Below are positions 1 through 8,500 of a DNA stretch of 31,630 bases, piece after piece. The stretch spans positions 1 through 31,630 of the forward strand of contig WRMT01000002.1 of assembly GCA_009777005.1 (NCBI GenBank), read 5' to 3'. This stretch comes from Methanobrevibacter sp. (lineage in GTDB: Archaea; Methanobacteriota; Methanobacteria; Methanobacteriales; Methanobacteriaceae). Under the pieces are notes generated by a model, which saw nothing but the letters and a program-made list of their open reading frames with translations, searched no databases and had not been told where the DNA came from. The position numbers and the translations under genes were made by a program. Within the stretch, counting starts at the first letter, position 1, and every line of letters begins with the position of its first letter.

Positions 1-1
1 A

Positions 2-1906
2 AACAATGGTCCTGATAATGCAACAGGTCTTGTAGTAATCGATTTACTTGATTCTCGCCTTGTCTTTGTAAGTGCTTCATTAGCTAATTATAATCCAGCT
101 AATGGTCACTGGACTATTGGAAACTTAGCAGTAAACCAAAGTCTAACTTTAACTATTAATGTTAGAGTTAATGGTACTGGTAATATTCCAAATATTGCAT
201 ATGTAACAGTTAATCAGGAAAATATTGGTCAAGATAATGCTAGTAGCATTCCTTTAGGTGCAGACCACATTCCTACCTTTATTTCTGTTGAAAATGTAAC
301 TCAAAATGCAACCATGCCGTTTACTATAAATGGCAATGTAACAAGTCTTAATGGCTGGGCAGTAAATGGTTTTGTAAATATAACCATTAATGGCACAGTT
401 TACATAGTACAAGTTACAAATGGAGCATTTAGTTTAAGTCAAACCTACAATGTATATGGTTTATACAATTTACTTGTTGAATACTTTGGGGATGCAACTT
501 TCGCTCCTTCCAATACAACTGGTACGTTAAACATTCTACCTTTAGCTACTACTACTGTTGTAGATACTTCTACTGCTCTTATCTTTAACTATACTACAAA
601 TATTACTGCAAATCTCACTGATCAATTTGGAAGACCTGTAGTTGGAGCTACTGTTACTTTCATAGTCGATGGAATAACTATCGGAACTAATATTACTAAT
701 GCAGAAGGTATAGCTATTCATGCTTTAACACCGGGTCTTTTTGTTGCAAATTATACAATAGAAGCAGTTTATGCTGGTAACAGTACTTATCTTTCATCTA
801 ATGATTTAATCACTAGACAATCAAGAGATATGGGTACTAGAATAACTATTACTGAGGTAACTACTAAAGTAAATCGTTTAACTGAAATTCCAATATATCT
901 TCATAATGAGTTTGGCACTCCAATGGCAAATCAAGTTATTAAGGTTGAAATTGATGGAAATGTGTATAACCTTACCACTAATGGTCAAGGTATAGCTTAT
1001 CTCTATCATACTCCAACTGAGGCTAATCCTCTTCGTATTGATGCTGAATTTATTGGAAATCCTCTATTAAGACGTTCTGAAGAAATAGGTGTATTACTTG
1101 TTGAAAAACTTTCAACTGAGATTGTATTAGATAATGTTGTTGTAACCACAGTTGAAAATTCAACTTTCACTGCAGTGTTAAAAGACGAAGATGGAGATCT
1201 TTTAAATAATACTGAAGTGGATGTTTACATTGATGGAGAGTATGTTGGTACTTATGAAACTGATACTTATGGTAGACTATATTATACTGGTCCACCACTT
1301 CCTACAGGTGATTTCACTATATCCATAGCTTTTGCAGGTTCAGGTGATGTTTATGTAGGTACTACATCAGAAAGTACTTTAACCGTACGTCCTCTAAGAA
1401 CTACTACTGCAGTTTCAGCTAATCATGTGGATAATGAAACAACAACTTTCATTGCAAGACTTTACGATGAGTTTAATAAACCATTAGATAACAAACCTGT
1501 AGCATTCTTCCTTGATGGAATATTTATTGGTATAGCTATTACTGATTTTAATGGTGTAGCTAGGTTAAACCATACTTATACTCCTGGTGGAAGTATTGTA
1601 GCTGAGTTCCTTGGTGACAGTATTTATCGTGAATCATTGGATAATCATCCTTTCGGTAATAATCCTGATCCTGATAATCCTGACAACCCAGATAACCCTG
1701 ATAACCCTGATAATCCTGACAATCCAGATAATCCAGATAACCCTGATAACCCTGACAATCCAGTTAATCCAGTTAATCCTGATAATCCAGTTAATCCAGT
1801 TAATCCTCGTATTCCAATGTCAGCTGCAGGAAACCCAATAGCTATAATATTGTTATTATTGTTAACCTTGCTTTTAGTTGGTTTCAGACGTAGAAAAAAT
1901 AATTAA
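2..1906 (+). CDS. Adhesin-like surface protein, 3' part (gene starts outside the window)
   Basis: The reading frame is open from base 2, so the ATG at 314 is internal and the true start lies upstream of the window. About 634 residues are visible. They begin inside a DUF11 repeat (NNGPDNATG motif, ending near nt 260), followed by about five Ig-like beta-sandwich domains (nt 270-1650) with recurrent motifs such as TFIVDGITIGTNIT and DVYIDGEYVGT. A DNP-repeat linker comes next, then MSAAGNP, a roughly 18-residue hydrophobic helix and the basic end GFRRRKNN. From nt 1 to about 1650 the protein closely matches the last ~560 residues of the giant adhesin at 5584-16230, which is the basis for the frame and family call. 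It is expected to be exported and held at the cell surface, possibly as a stalk for attachment to host or syntrophic cells (family knowledge, not shown here). Many NxS/T sequons suggest N-glycosylation. Confidence 0.93.
   Translation, partial: NNGPDNATGLVVIDLLDSRLVFVSASLANYNPANGHWTIGNLAVNQSLTLTINVRVNGTGNIPNIAYVTVNQENIGQDNASSIPLGADHIPTFISVENVTQNATMPFTINGNVTSLNGWAVNGFVNITINGTVYIVQVTNGAFSLSQTYNVYGLYNLLVEYFGDATFAPSNTTGTLNILPLATTTVVDTSTALIFNYTTNITANLTDQFGRPVVGATVTFIVDGITIGTNITNAEGIAIHALTPGLFVANYTIEAVYAGNSTYLSSNDLITRQSRDMGTRITITEVTTKVNRLTEIPIYLHNEFGTPMANQVIKVEIDGNVYNLTTNGQGIAYLYHTPTEANPLRIDAEFIGNPLLRRSEEIGVLLVEKLSTEIVLDNVVVTTVENSTFTAVLKDEDGDLLNNTEVDVYIDGEYVGTYETDTYGRLYYTGPPLPTGDFTISIAFAGSGDVYVGTTSESTLTVRPLRTTTAVSANHVDNETTTFIARLYDEFNKPLDNKPVAFFLDGIFIGIAITDFNGVARLNHTYTPGGSIVAEFLGDSIYRESLDNHPFGNNPDPDNPDNPDNPDNPDNPDNPDNPDNPDNPDNPVNPVNPDNPVNPVNPRIPMSAAGNPIAIILLLLLTLLLVGFRRRKNN
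1667..1807 (+). repeat. DNP/VNP nine-base tandem repeat in adhesin linker
   Basis: About fifteen tripeptide units, mostly Asp-Asn-Pro with some Val-Asn-Pro, are encoded by 9-bp units of the type GATAATCCT. They form the linker between the last Ig-like domain and the C-terminal anchor. The paralogue at 5584-16230 has an unrelated Asp-rich linker at the same place. The units are nearly identical in DNA and in frame, so copy number can change by slippage or recombination without breaking the frame. Confidence 0.93.
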
Positions 1907-1913
1907 TATGTTT

Positions 1914-1950
1914 TTAAAGGATTTTATTTTTTAATCCTTTTTTCTTATTT
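1914..1950 (+). terminator. Hairpin plus T-tract terminator after first adhesin
   Basis: AAAGGATT (1916-1923) and AATCCTTT (1933-1940) form an 8-bp perfect stem around a 9-nt loop, followed by a T-rich tract. It starts 9 nt after the stop codon. The same hairpin follows the second adhesin at 16240. Confidence 0.8.
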
Positions 1951-2130
1951 TTTTTTTATTTCTTTTTTAGCTATTTTTTTTCATATTCTTTTTTTAGATA
2001 AATTTTTTAACTTTAATTAAACTTTCTTACCATTAACTTATTCTCTATTAATCCTTTATTTTTCAATTAATTAGGATATTTAGTTTAAAATAAATAATAA
2101 TGATAATAATTTAAATTTTCATTCATTTGA

Positions 2131-2393
2131 AAATTCTTTTTAAATTGAAATACTTCTTTTTAGTGTTAAAATTGCTTCTTTAGGAAAATTTTATTTTACT
2201 TTTAAAGTTTTTTTAATATGGTAAATTTTGTTTAAAACTTAATATTTACTATTAAATAGCTAAATTTAATTGATAAAAATCTAAATTTTAAATATTTTGT
2301 TATAAAAATATTTTTTCTTTGAAAAAAAGGGAAAAAAGCTAGAAAAAGATTTTTTACTTATAAAAAACCTTCATTAAAGATTATTTAGCTAAA
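2131..2393 (+). pseudogene. Decayed 5' end and promoter region of an Rpn/PD-(D/E)XK gene
   Basis: This block aligns by eye with 17767-18033, the upstream region and first ~25 codons of the Rpn-type gene at 17957. The shared stretch includes CTATTAAATAGCTAAATTTA in the upstream part. The coding part of the present copy (about 2311-2393) would read like EKKGKKARKRFFTYKKPSLKDYLA, with TTG in place of the ATG. Homology ends abruptly near 2393, so only the 5' end survives. It lies downstream of an adhesin 3' module, as its intact counterpart does. Confidence 0.7.
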
Positions 2394-2950
2394 AACTAAT
2401 AGCTCCAATACTAACTTTCAAGTGTGAAGCTAAAGAATTTGTAAAAAAATGTTTAAAATTCCATATAAATGGAATATTATTTATTTTAAAAAAAAGAATG
2501 TTTAAGGATTATGACTTGTTAATAGCTACTTCTTGAGTACAAATTTATATTCAAGGATGGGATTTTAATAGGTATTTTGAAATTATTTTTTTTTAATTTT
2601 CTAGAATTTTTTTAATATTTTTTTTTTAAATCCTTCTAGAAAAATTTCATGAAAAACTTTAAGAAAAAATTAGACGTTCATTTCAAGTGTAAAATCATGA
2701 TTTTTTATTTAATAATATTAATTTGGTCATTCATTTCAAGTGTAAAAAAAGATTTTTTTAATTATTTTTTTTTCTAAAATCAAAAATTTTTTTAGCTCTT
2801 TAATCCTCTTATTTAGCTAATGGTTATTGAATATTATTTATAATACTTGTTTAATTAATAATTGATTTTAAAAAAAGATATTTTCTTTATTAATATCTTA
2901 AAATTTATAATTCACAAGAAATTTTTTTTTATTTTTTATTTTTATAGTAT

Positions 2951-3375
2951 ATTCATCTATATTTTAATCGAATATTCATTAAATTTGTAGATGTATATTT
3001 TTTTTATTTTATAAAAATAGCTATATTCCATAATTTGAATACTTGAGGAATGGTGTGGTAAGTTAGTAGTTTTTCATTAAAATATACAGATAAGAATTTT
3101 TTGTTTTTATTTTTATCATTTTTTCATCTATTTTATAATTGAATATTCATTTTAATTGTAGATGTATAATTTTTATTTAGACATAATTTTCTGTATATTT
3201 TCATGAAAAGTATTATTTTTTTTTTAAAAAAATATTTTCTTATTAAGATTTATAAGGGATTATTTCTTTTTAAAATATTTTTTTATTAAAATATATTATG
3301 AATTATTTTTTGTTTCAATTTTTATCTTTTTTATAATGTCTTTTTTTATAAATATTCTCTTTAATTGTAGATGTA
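2951..3375. repeat. Three related CATCTA...TAGATG stem-loop elements
   Basis: Three similar elements lie near 2948-2997, 3121-3170 and 3333-3375. The first has imperfect 11-bp arms (ATATTCATCTA and TAGATGTATAT) around an AT-rich loop containing the palindrome GAATATTC. The second keeps CATCTA/TAGATG and GAATATTC. The third keeps mainly the right arm. Spacing is about 170-210 bp. The function is unknown. Confidence 0.6.
3071..3209. repeat. 20-bp inverted repeat enclosing a stem-loop element
   Basis: TTTTCATTAAAATATACAGA (3071-3090) and the reverse-complementary copy at 3190-3209 match at 19 of 20 positions. They enclose the second CATCTA/TAGATG element. The result is a nested ~139-bp inverted-repeat structure resembling a small non-autonomous element, though no target duplication was identified. 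Confidence 0.65.
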
Positions 3376-3560
3376 TACAATAGTTAAATATATATGTTAA
3401 AGTTCATTATATAAATGCTATAGTTAATGAGAGAATAGCTTAATTCTATTATATAAATATAATGAGTTTAGCTACGAAGGTGCTTATTAGCTAGATATAA
3501 TTCTATGATGTAAAAAAAATATCATGGAACAAATTATTCAGATATAGACTATACAATTAA

Positions 3561-3739
3561 TTCAAACTTATTTTTTTATTTAATGAGAGAAGAAATAAAA
3601 AACAAGTAAAATTGTTTAATCTGTCATTAACACGTAATTTACACTCTATATCAGATATACAAACATATTCAATGCTTATTTTTATTGAATGAGAGATAAA
3701 ATAAATTACAAGTAACATTGTTATTTATCTGGTCATTTA
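3561..3739 (+). repeat. Imperfect ~70-bp direct repeat
   Basis: 3561-3630 and 3669-3739 are similar along their length, sharing runs such as AATGAGAGA, ACAAGTAA and CATTGTT/AATTGTT and a final GTCATT. Spacing is about 108 bp. No coding potential is visible. Confidence 0.6.
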
Positions 3740-4683
3740 AGTTAACCCAAATTTAATAATTTCGACCTAATTGGAATAGCTAAAATAATTCCGACCAATG
3801 TGGAATTGAAAATAATTAGCTATTTTAAATGGTGCTATTAATTATTAAGATTTTCAAGCTTTCAGTTTTGGTTCATTATTAATAAATAATGGATCTCAAT
3901 TATTGAAGCTAATCTTGAACTTTGATAGGATCATTCTACTAATGGTTAAAGTTGAATATTTTTTTGGGTTTGTAGTTTCAAAAAAAATCTTTTATTTACT
4001 AAAGAGATTTTTGGATTATAGATAGGCATTTTAATTAATGATATAGGGATTTTTGGATTACTAAAAATAAGTATTATAATTATTATTATAATTATTAATT
4101 AATAATTATTAAGTGGATTATTATCGTATAGGGCCTTTTTGGTAAAAAATAAATATTTAGGTGATGAATGGGGTTTTTTAAATTAAAGGGAAAATGATTG
4201 GTTTCATGTAATTTTTTTTTCATGATTTATATGATGATTTTATTTTTATGAATTGAAACTTTAAGTAGTTAATATAAACTTTTAATAATGAAGGGGAATT
4301 TTGTTTATAAATGCAATGATTAAATTCATATGAATGTATTTTATTGAACTATATACAAGAATTTACTCATATATAGTGATTTAAAAATAATATATATTGT
4401 ATTCTATTATTGTATAAATGTTTTTAGTATAATTAATAGTTGTATTTTTCAACATGTTAATATATTTTTGAACTATATACAGGAATTTACTATATATTTT
4501 TATTTTAAAATAGCTATGTCTTAGTATTTTTCAAATATATAATGATCTTTAAGTACTAAATATGATTTTTTATCAAATGATTATATTTTTTTAGAAAAGT
4601 ATACAATAATTTTCTTATATGTATTGATATTAGATTGTATGTATTGGTGTTTAGCTAATTATATTATAATTTTTAATTATTTA

Positions 4684-4925
4684 TTTGATAATTTTGTATC
4701 ATGTAAATATTTTTTAAAATTATGTATATGAATTTTCTAGTATATATCTATTTAAGATTATTAGTTTGATGATTTTTCATCTGTAAATATTTTTTAAATT
4801 TATGTATATGAATTTTCTAGTATATATTTGTTTAAGATTATTTGTTTGATGATTTTTCATCTGTAAATATTTTTTAAATTTATGTATATGAATTTTCTAG
4901 TATATATTTATTTAAGATTAGTACG
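4684..4925 (+). repeat. Three tandem 80-bp repeats
   Basis: Three copies of an 80-bp AT-rich unit occur. The word TATGTATATGAATTTTCTAG starts at 4721, 4801 and 4881, exactly 80 bp apart. Copies two and three are almost identical and copy one is slightly diverged. Non-coding. Confidence 0.9.
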
Positions 4926-5490
4926 TAATGATTTTTTAGTTATTGTATATGTATTTTTAATTAAATTCAATCATATTATTTAAAAGTTTAAAAAACTATA
5001 AGGTTTTCATAAATTTGTAACACGTTTTTATAATATAATTTAATAATTAAACATTTAAATTTAATATCTAATGGTGTTCTAGTAACTGTAAAAGCATATT
5101 TAATTAATTTCTAATGATTTTATTTAAATATTTAAAAAATTTTTAAATTTTCATAAATTTGATTATATAATTTTCTATGTATAGAATATTAAATATTTAA
5201 GATTGATATCTAATAGAATTTCACTATTTATATAAGTGTTTTTAATTAAGTTCTAATGATTTTATTTTAATATTTAAAAAATTTTTATATTTTCATAAAT
5301 TTGATTATATAATTTTCAATATGAATGAAATATTAAATATTTAAGATTGATATCTAATGGTGTTCTTGTAATTGTATAAGTATTTTTAATTAATTTCAAT
5401 GATCTTATTTAAATGTTTAAAAAATTTGTGGGGTTTTCATAAATTGATAATATGATTTGATAATATGAATATAAAATTAAAATTTAAAAT
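4918..5490 (+). repeat. About four tandem ~143-bp repeats upstream of the giant adhesin
   Basis: ATATCTAAT recurs at 5064, 5206 and 5350 (spacing 142 and 144), with a more diverged copy starting near 4918. Each unit has a TTTTTAATTAA segment, a TTTAAAAAATTT segment, and TTTTCATAAATTTG followed in two copies by GATTATATAATTTT, a TATA-like word. The array ends about 20-90 bp before the leader of the adhesin, so the last unit may supply its promoter and earlier units may be promoter copies (inference). Confidence 0.8.
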
Positions 5491-5511
5491 TTTGTTAAGG
5501 AGATTTTTTTT

Positions 5512-5562
5512 ATGTATAAATGTTTTTGGATAATATCTATGGAGGATTATACATGGTTTTAA
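5512..5562 (+). CDS. Possible 16-residue leader peptide upstream of giant adhesin
   Basis: ATG at 5512 is preceded by AAGGAGA (5497-5503) at normal spacing and encodes MYKCFWIISMEDYTWF before TAA. It contains one Cys and two Trp. It is one of two small frames in the leader of the adhesin at 5584. The good ribosome binding site is the main support. The peptide matches nothing I recognise, and the ORF could be fortuitous or only regulatory. Confidence 0.35.
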   Translation: MYKCFWIISMEDYTWF

Positions 5563-5597
5563 TAACCATAAAGGAGGCTTTCTATGTTAACAGCTAA
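5553..5597 (+). CDS. Possible 14-residue upstream ORF overlapping the adhesin start
   Basis: ATG at 5553 follows GGAGGATTATAC (GGAGG at 5541-5545) and encodes MVLITIKEAFYVNS, stopping at 5595-5597. Its codons run through the adhesin ribosome binding site AAGGAGG (5571-5577) and past the adhesin ATG (5584) in another frame. Ribosomes translating it would cover the adhesin initiation region, which would permit translational coupling or interference. Evidence is only spacing and Shine-Dalgarno quality. Confidence 0.3.
   Translation: MVLITIKEAFYVNS
5571..5577 (+). promoter_or_regulatory. Ribosome binding site of giant adhesin
   Basis: AAGGAGG lies 6 nt before ATG 5584 and fixes that start. The signal peptide begins directly there. 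Confidence 0.85.
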
Positions 5598-8500
5598 TAA
5601 GTCTAGGATAAGAGTATTCATAGTTATAGCTATGTTTTTACTATTCTTTTCCGCTTTACAATCAGCTACTGCATGTGAAACATGTGATGTTTCTTGTTCA
5701 TGTACTGATTGTTCTGGTTGTCCTGACTGTGGATGTGTGGAATGTAATCCAGCAGAATCTACAGAAAAGGAAAATTCAAACAGTATTTCTAATATTTTCA
5801 ATGGATCCACATTATCTTTAGGTGATGGGATTCATACGAATTTCACGAAAATTAGTATTGATAAAGATATAACTATACAAGGTAATGGGGTAAACAATTC
5901 TATTATATTTATAGATTCTAATAATGTTGCTTTTAATGTTTTAAGTGGAAATACTTTAAAATTATATAATCTAACTATTTTTACTAATTACATATATTCT
6001 GATGGGGATATAGCTAATTTTAATAGTTTAGTGAATTTATTTAATGGCTCAATTGCTGGGTCAGGTACTGTTGTATTTGAAAATTGTAAATTTATAAATA
6101 ATAAAAAAACTGATGTTGTTGTAACAGTTAGTGCATCTCCTACATATAATTCTAATAGGATAACTCTAACTGCAAATGTTAATGATTTTAATGGAAATAA
6201 TTTAATTGGTGATGTTGCTTTTTATATAAATAATGAATTTTCAGGAAGAGTTTCCATAGCTAATGGGGTGGCTACATATAGTGTAGACTTAGCTAATGGA
6301 AACTACAATGTACATGCTTCTTATGTTAATGATGTCGATACAAATTATGGAATAAGTCAAAATCAACCATCTTTCAATGTATTCTCTTTGATTCAACCTT
6401 TAAGTGTTCCATTACCTACTTCTGGAAATAGATACTGGGTTGATCCTTCTAGTGGTCAAGATAATGCTTCTCGTAATGGTTTATCTATAGCTACTGCTTG
6501 GAGAACGATTTTATATGCTTATAATAATGCTCAAGCTAATTCTTCAATTATTTTACAACCAGGGATTTATCAATCTACTGGAAATGCAGAGATTAATTTA
6601 GCAAATAAGCTAAATATGACTATAATTGGAAATGATACTGTTAATGATGTAATTATAATTCCTTCTTCACCTCCATCTACATCTAGTTCTGTTCCCACTT
6701 TCTTAAATATTTCTGCTGGTACTTCATCTGCTAATCAGAGAACTCTTAATTTATATAATTTGATAATACGAGGTGGCTTATATAATAAAATTTATATTCA
6801 AGCAAATAATATTTTAAATATTGATTCTCTTATCTTTGTAAATTCTACTAGTGGTAGGGGTATTTATACTGAGTCTAGTTATGTAGATATTATTGTTAAT
6901 AATAGTCTCTTTACTAATTTAACTGGATCTAGTACTGGTAAAGGTATTGGTACTCCTGAAAGTACTGTAGCTAGTTTTGGTTCAATAAGGGTAAATAATA
7001 CTAATTTTACTAATATCGCACAGGCTAGTACTGGTGGTGTTATTAATCATCATGGTCCAAGTTCTTCCTATGTGAGTTTATACAATACTAACATTATCAA
7101 CTGTACTGGTTCAAGTGTAGGTGCGGTTATACGTTGTTATGGTGGTGCTGGTGTTACACTTAATTATACTAATATTACTGATTCTGGTTGCACTGCTTCC
7201 AGTCATGGAGGTATTTTCTGTCTTAATGGTGCTGGTAGCTTTCTGGTTACTGATAATTCAAGGTTCACAAATGTTTTCTCTGGTGGTCAAGGAGGTGTGA
7301 CATTTACTCATACTGGTCCTTCAACTATAATTAACACCATTTTTGAAAATTGTAGATCTAGCAATACTGGGGGGGTTATACATAATGCAGGAACTAATCC
7401 TGTTACTATAATTAACTCTTCTTTTATTGGTAATAATGCTACTTCTGGTGGTGCTATAAATGCTGCTAGTTCTGGATCTATAGCTATATTTAACTCTACT
7501 TTTACTAATAACCGTGCTACTAGTACTACTGGTGGTGCTATTCATGCAGCTAGTGGTACTGTTAATATTACTAATTCTAGTTTTAATAATAACTTTGCTA
7601 CAACTCAAGGTGGAGCTATTAATGTAGCTAGTGGTGCAGTTAATATTGTTGGTTCTAATTTTACTTCAAATGTAGCTACTACTTTTGGTGGTGTTATTGG
7701 ATCTGGTGGTGGAACAGTAAGTATTTCTACTTCTAATTTTAATAATAATAATGCTACTCAATATGGTGGTGCTATTGGAGCTTCTGCTGGAACTATAAAT
7801 GCAAATCTTTCTAATTTCAATGGTAATTATGTTTATGGAAGTGGTGCTTATGGTGGTGCTTTAGGTTCACCTGGAGGTACTATAAATATCTATAATTCTG
7901 CTTTTGCTAATAATTCTGCGAGAAATAATACAGCTGCAGCTACTGCTTATGGTGGAGTTGCAGGTGTTAATGGTGCAAATGCTGTAATAACTTTGGTTAA
8001 CTGTACAGTCCATGATAATTGGGCGAAATATGGTGGTGCTTTTGGTACTGGAACTTCTGGTGGTCGAATAAATGTGATCAATAACACAGCTATATTTAAT
8101 AACTATGCTTTAGAGTATGGTGGTGTTGCTGGTCTTGGTTCTGCAGGTACAATAATAATTGAAAATAGTCGTATCTATAATAATTCTGCTGGTAGTTTTG
8201 GTGGTGCTTTTGGTGTTAATGGTGCAGGTACTATTAATGCTACAAACTCTAACTTGACTGGAAATGATGCTGGTACCTATGGTGGTGCTGTTGGTGTTAA
8301 TGGTGCTGGTACTGTTAATCTAAATTTCGTTGAAATGATAGATAATATGGCTGTTAACTACGGTGGTGCTGTTGCTCTTAGTGGTACTGGTGGTACTGTT
8401 AATGTTCGCAGTTCTACTTTAAGACGTAACCATGCAACTGGTTCTACTGGTTATGGTGGAGCTATAGGGCTAATGTCTGGTAATATCAATGTATATGACT

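Larger units (their letters stand above)
1951..5511. other. Repeat-filled AT-rich spacer between the two tandem adhesins
   Basis: No credible coding ORF was found in about 3.5 kb. The start (to about 2095) is homologous to the 3' flank of the second adhesin (16231-16440). It then carries a decayed Rpn 5' remnant (2131-2393), a short duplicated word TCATTTCAAGTGTAAAA (2679-2695 and 2731-2747), stem-loop elements (2951-3375), an imperfect ~70-bp direct repeat (3561-3739), a short repeat around TTCGACC/TTCCGACC (about 3758-3830), a duplicated GAACTATATAC word (about 4347 and 4471), 80-bp tandem repeats and ~143-bp tandem repeats. In 2400-2670, 3380-3560 and 3840-4340 nothing specific was recognised. 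Confidence 0.7.

Noticed and set aside
1611..1841. 76-codon ORF on + strand
   Set aside because: It is an out-of-frame reading of the DNP repeat of the adhesin; Ile/Leu/Thr repetition comes from the repeat DNA.
314..1906. Complete 530-residue gene starting at ATG 314
   Set aside because: The frame is open and homologous to the paralogue right back to base 2, so this ATG is internal.
7321..7608. Minus-strand ORF rich in Ser and Asn inside the giant adhesin, and similar ones at 5559, 15321, 24446, 26677, 28664, 30253 and 30577
   Set aside because: All lie opposite or inside strong coding genes and show only shadow composition.
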